64,000 bases of DNA from Dichetophora obliterata (Eukaryota; Arthropoda; Insecta; Diptera; Sciomyzidae), in contig OY986435.1 of assembly GCA_963920525.1 (NCBI GenBank), positions 226,995,293 through 227,059,292 on the forward strand, given 5' to 3'. The notes beneath the pieces are model-generated. The model searched no databases. It saw only the letters and a list, made by a program, of their open reading frames with translations, and was not told the origin of the DNA. Each line of letters opens with the position of its first letter. Position 1 is the first letter of the stretch. The translations under genes were made by a program, and so were the position numbers. Shown piece after piece: positions 22,957 through 33,484 of the stretch.

Positions 22957-23470
22957 TACTAGCTGATATACCCGGTGTTACTCGAGAGTCACTTATATAA
23001 ACATTTTAACATACACTTCTCGATTAAATGTTTTTTAAAATCGGGAATTTTGAAAAACATGTTGAATTTTATTTGAATTTTATTTTATTTAATTTTATTT
23101 ATCTACCGTTAGAAAGGTAATTGAACGAACATTAATCCAAAAAAGTTTAGGAAAATTTTTGTTGTTGGTGGTTCCATCTCTTGCGGTGAGCTAATTGAAT
23201 TCAAAGGGGTACGAAAAACATATTTTAAAAATAAAAAAGAATTTTTATATTTACTTAATCTTAAAGCAAGCACAATTACCTTTTCAACAAAATACAAATT
23301 ATGGTGGGACTCAATGCGTCCTTGAGATATGGACATTTTAACGTCTAAACAAAGATTAATATTAAAAAGCATATTGAACTTTTTAACAAAAAAAATTTTA
23401 TGAAATATATTAAAAACAGCGGAGTTATTGGCATTAAAAGTAAAAACTTTGATTTTCATATAATTTTTTT
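22957..23470 (+). repeat. 'TATACCCGG' dispersed element, 5' part (copy 1)
   Basis: Begins TTACTAGCTGATATACCCGG, then TGTTACTCG. Internal blocks GAAATATATTAA..ACAGCGGA, TTTGATTTTCAT and TATCAATGTTTTATGAAAA recur in order at 28200-28330. No protein is supported; the minus-strand ORF at 23109-23459 is repeat translation. Start and end sequences resemble the element at 1767-4936. Confidence 0.65.
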
Positions 23471-24008
23471 CTCATTATTAGCTATCAATGTTTTATGAAA
23501 ATTCGTTGTGCTAAAAATGATTGTATCTACTAAAATTTCTATTAGCTGAGTTTTTTCATTGGAGATCAGGATCATATAATCGCATTTGCAAGCAAATCAA
23601 AAACAGCAAAAAGTCCAGGAAGTGAGCTAGACATTTAAATTAATAAAATTCTATGTTTTTAAGTGTTAATGACACTAGATGCCGCTGCGACTGAAAAAAC
23701 TGGCAGTACTGCATTATTTTACTTTTTAAAAGTTTGGTAGCAATAGCATTTTCGCAAAATATTTCGCAAAACTTATCTGCTGGCTGTATAAGAACATCAG
23801 ATATTCTTCTGTAAACAGAAAATACCGCCACCTGTCTGTAATCCTAAACGTGTGGGGTTAAATTTGAAGAAACTTTTGAAAAAACAGTATTCAGCTTTTC
23901 ACCGCAAGGTGTAAGTATAGTCTGTACCCACACATCTTACAAAGGTGGCGCCATCTATCTGTGAATTTAACGCACAGATCAAAACTAATGAAATAATTGT
24001 GCTGACCA
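23471..24008. other. Non-coding stretch before the Harbinger element
   Basis: No gene or repeat recognised. Confidence 0.35.
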
Positions 24009-24227
24009 GGGGGTCTATTCTCTAACTGTGAGAAAATGAAATGTGTACACTTCTTTCGAAACTCACTTCCCTACAAATGTACACTTTGTGTTTTCAAGTG
24101 ATTCTGTAAGCTTTGGTGTACACTTCTATGCTGAATAAAATAAATTTCCTAGCTGAATATGACAAATTGACAGTTGTTGTGAGAAAAATTAAAACGCTTA
24201 GAAAATAGTAAACAATTATTGAAAAAA

Positions 24228-25431
24228 ATGCAACATAATAATATGCAAACAAATATAATTGTTTTGAGACGACTGCAAAGAAGGCAAAGGTATATAAACA
24301 ATTAAAAAAAAAACAAGAAGTATATTCCGTTTATTATTGCTATAGATATGTAATGGCGGTGCAGAGAAGAGTCCTACGCGACTCACAAGACCCTTTTGCG
24401 GTAAGTGATGAACGATTCAGGGAGCTTTACCGGTTCCCGAAAAAAGTTTTTAGGGAAACTTTTGAAAAATTGAAGCCACTATTTCGTTGTTTGCAACGCA
24501 ACACAGCAATTCCGGCACATATGCGTTTTCTTTCTGCTCTGCATTTCTTTGCTACGGGAAGTTATCAACGTGATATTGGACAGGACTTTTTGGCAAGCAT
24601 ATCTCAATCTTCTGTTAGTCGTTGCGTCGAGGAAGCTGCGATGATATTGAATCAAGTACAAAGCGCATACGTTACTTTTCCAAGTGGATCCGAAGAAGTC
24701 TCTACAAAAACAGACTTTTATGGATTATTGGGCTTCCCGCGAGTTTTAGGACTTATAGATGGCAGTCATATAAAGATTGTAGCACCCAAAATCGATGTTG
24801 AGAGTGTGTACTACTGCCGTAAAGGTATAATTAACAAAAAATGCTTCAACTATTCAAACAAACTAACAAAGCCTTATTTTCAGGAGGACATTCTATAAAT
24901 TTATTAGTGGTATGCAACGCAAAACACTTAATACTGTACGCCAATGCCAAATTTCCAGGAACAACTCACGATGCATATATATGGCGCTGTTCAGAATTAC
25001 AAAATCACTTGAAGACTAAGTTTTTAAGTGGAGAACGTAATTTCTGGCTACTAGGCGATAGTGGATTCCCCCTTCAGCCATGGTTGATGACACCATTTTC
25101 GGAAGTATCAAATGATGCTGAACAACGCTACAATATATGCCACAAAAAAACAAGATGCATAGTTGAACGTTGTATAGGTGTATTAAAAGGACGATTTCGT
25201 TGTTTATCTCGTCAGAGAATCTTATACTACACCCCAGAAAAATCGGCTAAAGTAATAAACGCTTGCATTGTTTTGCACAATATATTAATTAAAGCGAATT
25301 TGCCGATAGTCGAAGCTATCGAGGAAGATGACTTTGTTGATGAAATGATAACTGATTCAATAACTCAAAGTGCTGTTCAAAATCAAGGCAGAAATACGCG
25401 AAATTATATAGTCAATACATACTTTAACTAA
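24228..25431 (+). CDS. Harbinger transposase (DDE_4 / HARBI1-like), 3 exons, intact
   Basis: Exons 24228-24289, 24346-24824 and 24884-25431 join in frame to 362 codons. Introns are 24290-24345 (56 bp) and 24825-24883 (59 bp), both GT-AG. The start at 24228 is chosen because splicing its exon brings an Arg-rich N-terminus (VLRRLQRRQR) into frame with LRDSQDPFAVSDERF, as in HARBI1-type proteins; the alternative start is the ATG at 24353. Catalytic triad: D in GLIDGSHIKI, D in LLGDSGFPLQPW and E in CIVERCIGVLKGRF. RKGGHSI at the second splice matches the family's RKGxHSI block. No stop or frameshift is seen. The protein would cut and paste its own TIRs, normally needing the Myb-like partner for nuclear import and DNA binding. 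Family length is about 350 aa, so it appears full length. Confidence 0.93.
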
Positions 25432-25556
25432 TAATCAAATAAAACAGCATTTTTAAAATTTTTGTTTTTAATTTAAATAGGTTTGAATAAAAATGCATGT
25501 AATTTTTAATAATATCATAAGAAACTTAAACGAATACTAAACAAATGAAAACTTTA

Positions 25557-27215
25557 TTAATTTAGGACTCCTTGCTGTCTCTCCAAAAATTTTAATTTTC
25601 TCAACTCTAGCTCGTATTCTCTTTCTTTCCACTTCTTTTTTGCATTTAACTTTTCTTTTTCTAACTCAAATTTTTTTTTGTTTAAAATCATTTCTTCCTC
25701 CATTAACAATAGTTTTTTTGCTCCATTTCCAAGTAAATGTCTTCTATTGAGGATTGAGATTTTCTTTTCGGCCTCTTTTTGAGCACTGACGTTGGTTGCG
25801 GCTGCAAAATTAAAGGCTGCTGAGGTGGAGAAGACTCTAGGGGAGGTGTTGTCACTAGTGGAAGTGGCAAAGGTTGTTTTGGAGGAGCAGATTCTCCAAG
25901 ATTTACTTCCAAAATAGTCTGCAATATTTCTTGTTCAGTACTCTGAAAAAAATATGAATAAAGTGAATTAGACATTTTTAACACTTAGCAAAATGCATGT
26001 GGCTGGAGCATTTTTGTCTTACATAGACGATACTTCCGGTCAATGCAATATTGCACTTCCGGCTTCTTCAAATTAAGGGGTTAGGGGCAGTCAGAGGTAT
26101 AAAGAAAAAGTATTTTAATAGTTGTTTTTGTCAGTAATTCAATTTATTTTTTATTATTGACAAAATTTTATAAATTATATATGAAGTTATGAGTGTACAA
26201 GTGCCTGATCGAAGGATTTTTTCTTTTTAAAAACTTCAATTTTTTATAAACAATTAACTGTTGCACTTTTCCTTGAAAATCCGGAAGTAAATTTTCAGAG
26301 GCCTGCCATTTTGTTTATTTTCAAAGAAATTAAAGCATAAGTAACTATTAAATAATATTTTTTTTATTTGAATAATTTTAGATATACCTGTTTGAAGTTA
26401 TAATGGTCACCGCAAGGCACCAATCATGGAAAAGAGTCCTACAATTATGGCGATAACTTCGTATATAATTTTTTAATTTGTGTCACATCAAGTTAAAACA
26501 TAATATGTTAATTTGAAATTGTTGAGTTTTTAAAATAAATTAAATTACTGACAAAAACAAATTATTTAAAATACTTTCTTATCTTCCCTCTGAGTGCCAC
26601 TTACCCCTTAACTTTAAAATGAGCCTTATAAGCTTAAAAAAATCATCCCGGATGTTGTCTTACCTGTGTCACGGTCAGCAACTCGCGAACGTTGTCATCG
26701 CCGGCGATAACAACTGGCGTCATCAGCTGCAGCACCCTTCGCTCGAACTCTGAAGCTTCCTTTGTGCGCTTCATACCATTAACTCCACTCTTTGCTAGTG
26801 CAGCCCTACGCAGCACTTCCTTGTCCTTTACGTGGCTTCTGTTTAAAATACACAAATTAATATGTATTTATATAAAGCAATACATGTTGATGTTTTTTCG
26901 GCATTCTTCTTGCGTAAAAAAGACACAAAATATGTATAATTACTTTTGATCTGACCAAAACTTGCGCCATTTGGCAGCGTCTTTAACAGCACCTCCAATG
27001 CTGTTAAGGGTCGAAGCCAGTTCTTCCCATCTGTTGGTCCTTATATGTCCGCCATCAACCCATTCAAATCTGTAATTATGTTCATATTTAACAAATATAA
27101 AAATAAATCTTTGACAAAGTAAGTACTTATCATTGGCAAATTGTATATGAGCTTCCATATATTCAATTAAGCACAATTTTTGCTCATTTGAAGCTTTCTT
27201 TGCTTTGCTTTCCAT
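25557..27215 (-). CDS. Harbinger Myb/SANT-like accessory protein, 4 exons, one homopolymer frameshift
   Basis: Exons on the minus strand are 27215-27127, 27069-26944, 26838-26664 and 25942 onward. All three introns are GT-AG and keep the frame (57 bp, 105 bp and 721 bp). The N-terminus (KASNEQKLCLIEYMEAH, then RWEELASTLNS and WRKFWSDQK after splicing) has the tryptophan spacing of Myb/SANT-like DNA-binding domains. Next come ASEFERRVLQLM, a Pro-rich linker and a basic RPKRK patch. In one frame it stops at 25703. Adding one base to the 7-T run at 25713-25719 opens a charged coiled-coil tail (ELEKEKLNAKKKWKERE) to a stop at 25557, the usual end of such partners. The lesion may be a true deletion or a base-call error. 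Confidence 0.82.
26077..26607. mobile_element. 531-bp TTAA-flanked MITE inside the Myb gene intron
   Basis: Flanked by TTAA at 26073-26076 and 26608-26611. The ends are GGGGTTAGGGGCAGTCAGAG and, inverted, GGGGTAAGTGGCACTCAGAG. TTAA target duplication fits piggyBac or Kolobok-type non-autonomous elements. It lies within the 721-bp third intron, so it can be removed by splicing. No ORF. Confidence 0.8.
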
Positions 27216-27401
27216 TTTTTTTTAATTTGAAAAATTTGAATATTCAAAAACTCACCGCCCGAAACACAGTGCATTTTTTTGACAACTTGTGTACACAATT
27301 CTGAAAAAAAAACTCACGCTCACTGTTATTGAATCGTAAAACATGAATGTACACTTTTTTGAGTGCACACTTGAAAACTCACAGTTAGAGAATAGACCCC
27401 C

Positions 27402-27784
27402 AGATGCGCATATGTTTTATTATATCGCCACATAGCTAAAACTGATAACATGAAAATATTAACTTTAACAGCATTCTTATTCACAGTCATTTTTTCGATA
27501 AAATTGTGATATATATACAACATTTAAAGTACCATTGATAAAGAACTAAGTGACAACGGTGACACAATAGTGAGAAAAAATAGAGCCAACACAACAAAAC
27601 AAATTTAACGGCGGGGGGGAGGGGGGCAAAAAATAAGTAGATCCACTATAAAGAAGATTTTATATAATCCAAAATAATCGTAATTACTTCAGACACACAA
27701 CTGCATTCTTAGAGATAAATGGGGACGTTCAAACTGTATAGAGAATTCTAACACAAAACTAAGTTTTATTTAATAGTCTGGTAT
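27402..27784. other. Spacer after the Harbinger element
   Basis: No gene recognised. A G-rich run (GGCGGGGGGGAGGGGGG) lies at about 27611-27627. Confidence 0.4.
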
Positions 27785-28620
27785 GAAAAAATAGATTTTT
27801 AGCCATAACTTTTGATTGGAAAAAGATATTGGGGTAATTTTTTCACATAAATTATTTTTGAGACTTGACTTTTTTGTAAAAAATATAAAAACAACATTTT
27901 GGAAAAAATAAATTTCGCGAAAAAAATCAAAGTTGTTTTGATGACAAAAACAGTAAAATAATTTTTGCGCTTAGCTGGAAGAATTTTTGCAAATAAATGC
28001 TATGTCATATGAAAGGTAGTCCGATTTGCTGTTTTTAATTGATTTCATTTTTACAACAACAACAATTTTTGAGTCATTTTTTGAGTAAAAAGTCAATATT
28101 TTGGACCTTTTTTGGCATACTCATAAAACATATATACACTGCCTTAACGGTAGAGTTCAACCTATTTTTCTGAAGTGATTTTATTGAACTTTTGAACAAA
28201 AAAAATTTGAATGAAATATATTAATGGACAGCGGATATATTTGCATTGAAAGACCAAACTTTGATTTTCATGTCGTTTTTTTCTCATTCTTAGGTAACGA
28301 TGTTTTATGAAAAAGTCGTTGTACTGAAAATTTCTCCAATTTTGAAGATATGTGAGTGTTTTTGGTGTCAAAATAACAAAACATTTTTAAAATTATATAT
28401 ACAAAAATCTCCGATGGTAAAAAGTTTTATAATAACAAAATTACCGTTAGTTGAAAAATTTCAGAGAGGGCGTGGCAAAAACTAAGTATGTAACATTTTA
28501 AGTTGGGATAAGCTTAATATGTGTACCTAGTTTAAGCAAAATCCGTTGAGCCGTTTAGATTTGTATAAAGGCCAAACAAACAAACAAACAAACAGAAAAT
28601 GAGTTTTATTACTATAGATA
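27785..28620 (+). repeat. 'TATACCCGG' dispersed element, 3' part (copy 2)
   Basis: Shares internal blocks with 17100-17525 and 22957-23470. It ends with AAACAAACAAACAAACAGAA, then AATGAGTTTTATTACTATAGATA, which is the 3' tail type of the next copy. Non-coding. Confidence 0.65.
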
Positions 28621-28984
28621 ATCGGCCAAAGCTTACATTTTTTCATTTTTCCCCAATTTTTTCAATATTGTGAATAGTTCACTGCCAATGTTTGGTTAGA
28701 AGCTAATAAAAATGTAATAATTTTATGAAAATTTACTTTATTAAAAATAAAATGAATGCTCATTTATTAAAATCGGATAAAAATTGACTGAGTTATTAAA
28801 TTTTTTATAAACAAGAAGTGATTGACTCTATACAGAGTTGTTGTTGTTGTTGTTGCCTTCTTGAAAACTCACTTGATCTAAAGCTCACAATCTTAATTCA
28901 AGAAATTACGCCTTTATTGGTCCATAGGTCTTGGTAGCGTTTATGTATGCCAATAAGAAATTATTATTTTTATTTTATTTATTA
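28621..28984. repeat. Spacer with (TTG)n repeat-family member
   Basis: At 28815-28895 a block runs TGATTGACTCTA, ACAGAG, (TTG)6, CCTTCTTGAAAACTCA, CTTGATCTAAAGCTCACAA. The same block recurs at about 45958-46010 and 50255-50345 (inverted), and within both arms of the long inverted repeat (53113-53165 and 63297-63350). The function is unknown. Confidence 0.55.
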
Positions 28985-29459
28985 CTAGTTGATATACCCG
29001 GTGTTACTCGGGGGAAAAAACGTAAAATTTTGATGTTTAGGTTTTATTCGTTCAGAAGATAAAGATTTTTGGCCAGAAAAAAATATGCTTTTGACGTTAA
29101 AGCGTATGGAAATATGCAAAATGGTTTTTTGTCATTTTTAGGAAACGGCGTTATTAGAAAAATATTGTACGTTGTACTAAAAATTTGTGCAATCTTGAAG
29201 ATATGTGAATTTTTTTGGTGTCAAAATTACAGAATTTTTTTAAAATTAATGAAACGAATCTTTTCGCTAAAAAAGTATGCTAGTTGGTTGATTTCCCTTA
29301 CTTGTAAAAGGATGGAAGAGGCATGGTCAAAACTAATTATGCCAAAGTATAATCTAAGATTTAACTAAAATGTGTGCCAAATTTGAGTTAAGTCCATCCA
29401 GCCGTTAAGATATGTATTCTGGTCAGACAAACAGAAAATGATTTTTGTTAATGTAGATA
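28985..29459 (+). repeat. 'TATACCCGG' dispersed element, short complete copy (copy 3)
   Basis: Begins TTACTAGTTGATATACCCGG, then TGTTACTCGGGG. It ends CAGACAAACAGAAAATGATT plus TTTGTTAATGTAGATAA. It gives both ends of the family in ~475 bp. The ORF at 29069-29368 is repeat translation. Confidence 0.65.
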
Positions 29460-32400
29460 ATTAACTTTCATATAATTTTTTTCCCTGAATTTTTCCGATA
29501 TTTTAGAAGCTATTTTGCTATTTGGGGCAAAGAAAAATAAAATAAGTAAGAGATTATTTAAATCGGATTATTTTAATCGATCTTTATATGTTATATGTAA
29601 ATGGTATAACTAACCCGACTTTATTTTATTTAGATTAATGTGCTAAAATTAATACAAAAAATTTAATAATTAATAGTTTCTTAAGAACAAAAATGAAGTA
29701 TTTCAATAGCGTATCAGTAAGACAATTACTCTATTGAAGCTATGTATTTTGCTGCATAAAGTGCACTCGGGTTGATTGTCTTCAGTGAAGCACCTTATGA
29801 TATACGACATTTTTCGTTTTGTTATCAGGTGCAAGAACAAATAAAGCGGATAGTTTGCCGACACGTGAACATGCCACGTACAATTGACCATGAGAAAAAC
29901 ACGCATTTTCTAACTAAGAATATTAAAATTCACTTTCAGTTTGAAATTTGGTAAAATCTTATACAAACTCGGTCAATCTCCAATACAAAGCAATGTCATC
30001 AAAGAAGCATAACTTTTATAAATTCCAAAAAAAGGTGTGTAAATAACGGCATATTTAATACATAATCTTCCATATCTTCAACGTGTTATGCATTTTAGTT
30101 TTGGTAAAATTGGATGAACACCACCAACGCCCATCCTCTGTACGAAATGACGTCATCAAACTTTCAAAACATGCAAAACTTAAAATATACTGCGGGGGTT
30201 TTTTTTCTTCGAACCAGTCGAAGATAATTCTGTAGTAGTTTAAAATAAAATTATAAAAAAAAATTTAAGAAGTTGAAACTTTGAAAAATTCATATCTGAA
30301 AATACTCGTGTCTAATTAAACTACATTAGAAGTGAAAAAAAAAAATATTATCAGCAAATCGCAGTTTGGGGGGTAAGCATAAAGTATGGAATGACCCATA
30401 TATTTTATCTGAAATTCAACTGAGTTCTTTTGAATTTGAAATGAAAATGTTGTATGCATATTTTTGCAGTACCTACCCACATTTCTTATATACCTCAACT
30501 ACGACTACTTTTCTAATTTTTTTGTGCTAAAATATTTTTTATTGTGTAATTTTACTTGATATAGGTTTTTTTCATAATTGCAATTAAAAGCTCGATTGAA
30601 TTTTGATAGAAGTAATAATAATTCTTTAAAATTTATTTTATTTCTTTTATGGGAAATTTATACTTGTGTTTCTGTTAATATCAACAGGATAGCACAAAGT
30701 TAATTATTTCTCTTTATCAATTTAGGACCTCTTCAGGAAATATGCTGAAGCAATGTTTTAATTAGATCACGTTATCGATGAATTTTAGCAGTTCAGCGTG
30801 GAAGAATCCGTTTCTGCAATAAATTACCTGAATGAATAGTTTAAAAAAAAAACAACAACAAGTTCGATAATAACATATATCAGAAAACATGTTGCTAATT
30901 TACTTTTAACTAACGCACAACAACAACCAGCATTCCACTACTTTTTCACTACTATTTCGCAGCAGTACAATTCACTGATATTTCTTACGACAACATTTCA
31001 TGCAGCAGCTGCTTCATTTTACTGCTGCAGTCAGAAGTGAAAACACTGATTCGCAACTTTAGACGGAAACAGTACGTCGAGGAACTTTCATGGATGTGGT
31101 TCTGTACCAACGGAGCAGCTCGAGCTTAAAATAAAAAAGCTCGTTCGCTACGTAAAGTTTGGAAGATAAATAAATCTACTTGAGAAAAAGAAAATTCAAG
31201 TGAAATTGTTTATATGCTTAGATCGCCTCAAAGTGTTGGATAAAAAATTAAAAATCAAATAATTAAAAAAAACTCTGTTTATCGATGGCACTTAAAATAA
31301 TGTTTATCAACAAATTGTGTGTGCAAAGCGAGCGAGAGATAAAATAAATAAAAACCACTTTTAAAAAACAATAACAAATATGTTTTTTTTTTTGCTAAAA
31401 ATAATGAAGTGCAGTAGTGTAAAATGCTCAGACGAAACATAAATAAAATGCAACTTAGTTCATTTCTACTTGCGTGGCGCAAATTGCACTTCAAAACAGT
31501 TTCTAGTTCAAGTCTTTAAAATTTTCACACAAAGAAAATAAACAAAAAAAAAAATGTGGCTAAATAGATAGATAAATACACAATGATTGTGAATTTGGAA
31601 AAATAAAATTTTAAACGCGTTGTTTATAGTAAAATTATTTACATTTTTCAATAAATCTTCTTCCTCTACGACGCGCGTAACTTTATTGCACGAACTCAAA
31701 ATAATACAACAGAATAACATCGCATTTAACGTCATTAACTGGAATTGCTGTAAATATTTGTGAATTATTTCAAATATTTTGAAACAAGAAAAAAGTAAGT
31801 GTATGTTTATAAAGTATACAAAAAAATGTTAGGGAATATTGCATGGATATTGGACTTTGGTGTGTAATGTGGTATTTAATTATAATTCCGGATTTTGGCT
31901 CTATTGTGTTAAACAAGCTTTTGATCAAAATTTTAAACCAATGATATCGAGTTCCTTTAAGGATGTATTTTGGTATTTTAACCTTATTTCTAAAGTTTAT
32001 TTTCGGATTTTTTTTTTATTACAAAATAATATACAATTATTTAAAATTTTTGTATGTTATTATTTACATCTTTTACTGTACCACTTATTTAATTTTTAAC
32101 TGTAGTGTATTTTTTTAAGTTTATTGTATGATCATTTTTTCTTTACACCTAAGAAAACGGTGTGCACTTGAAGTCATCTTAAACAATTTGTCATTCTGGC
32201 AGGTAGTAGATTTAAACATTTTTTTTTTTATAACAAAATAGTGAACTTCTAAAAAAAATTTTTCCAAAAAATCCTTTGTTTTTAAAAATCGAGGTAAAAA
32301 TGCACTATGCGCCACTTTTTTTGTGGTCGATATGCCACTAAACGGTTCTTATAGATTTCGGCCTGCTGAAATAAAAAATTCGATTTTTTTTTTTTATATA

Positions 32401-32640
32401 AATACATATATTTTAACATATCTCGAGTTAAAATAAACTGATTTGGTTACAAAATAGAAATTTAAAGATAAATAAATTAACTTTTAAACTGTTGCAACAA
32501 CTTTGCATATCGGTTCAGTTCTTTTGGCAAAATCGAAAGAAATATATAATAAAAAATACTTTTTTTCAGTCAAAATGAAAATGGAAAAATCCTTACAAAA
32601 ATGATACAAAATCAAAGGTGAAAAATTTTCATTTTATCAC
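29460..32640. other. AT-rich non-coding stretch
   Basis: No gene recognised in 3.2 kb. The ORFs are short, low-complexity and without domain motifs. A CAGCAGCTGC-rich patch near 31002-31030 and a GATA run near 31567 are the only visible local features. Confidence 0.4.
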
Positions 32641-33052
32641 TTAAGCTGCCGCACAGTGGGGCGATCCCATACAAAGTGTTGGACATCCATAAAAAAGTGC
32701 AACTTGCAAATTATTATAATATTTTGATACATTTCGATAGAAATATATTTGGGCTATTTGAATTGGACAGTTTTTTTATTTTTAAGTGCGTACTTTTGTT
32801 TTTGTTGGTATTTTGTAATATAAAAAAAATATAGTCTTTTTTTTAAAGTCCTATAACATCTTGTTAAACTGCTTGATTGTACAGATCTTTATATCTTATG
32901 AAGGGGTATACTCTAAACTTTAAAACCAGATATTTTGTTTTTAGGTCTTTTTGCTATTTCGTTAAGGAATAAAAATTAAAAAAATTATTATATTTGAAAA
33001 ATAAAAAAATGGCCAGTGTTGGCCAGGATCAATTTACCTTACATTACAAATA

Positions 33053-33484
33053 ATGATAGTAAGAAATGTTTTAAAAAAAAAAATTTGCGCGCGCCATCCA
33101 GCGCCTTCTGAGAATTTCAATATCAAAATTGTATTCCTCGGGTTTTTTATAGCATTTCTCACAAAGTTTTCCTATTACAGCATAACTTTATATTTTATAC
33201 AACATGATACAACAGAGGTTGATATAGATTTTTTCATTAAATCAAAGTTGAATTTTTCCTTGCATCTTTCGGTTCATAAATTCAAATATTCAAATGTAAG
33301 ATCGATTACTTCTTTTAGATTAACAGTTCCTGAAAATTTATTTAATTCCATAGTTGATGTAAACTTTTGGCCGCCTAACACAATTGTATGCGAATTTGAA
33401 TTTAAAAGCAATCCAAGACCGGTAAATGTTGGACATTTGCCGCGTCCCCGAAATAGCCCTGAATCTCATACAAAAAAAGGTTAA
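33053..33484 (+). pseudogene. LINE ORF1 C-terminal fragment
   Basis: An open frame with SFRLTVPENLFNSIVD then NFWPPNTIVCEFEFK and a Pro/Arg-rich end. The WPxxxxVxxF pattern is usual near the C-terminus of ORF1 in CR1/jockey-type LINEs, where the RNA-binding protein precedes ORF2. It runs just up to the ORF2 start region at about 33490. The N-terminal zinc-binding part is missing, so the LINE is 5'-truncated. Confidence 0.62.

Larger units (their letters stand above)
24009..27401. mobile_element. PIF/Harbinger transposon, nearly intact
   Basis: The inverted termini start GGGGGTCTATTCTCTAACTG and extend to TGTGAG (24 bp, identical at both ends: 24009-24032 and 27378-27401). Counting one G as target gives a CAG direct repeat on both sides (24007-24009 and 27401-27403), unlike the usual TWA. 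Subterminal copies of TGTACACTT/GTGTACAC occur at both ends and may be protein binding sites. It holds two convergent genes typical of the superfamily, a DDE transposase and a Myb/SANT-like partner. This is the best-preserved DNA transposon in the window. Confidence 0.93.
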
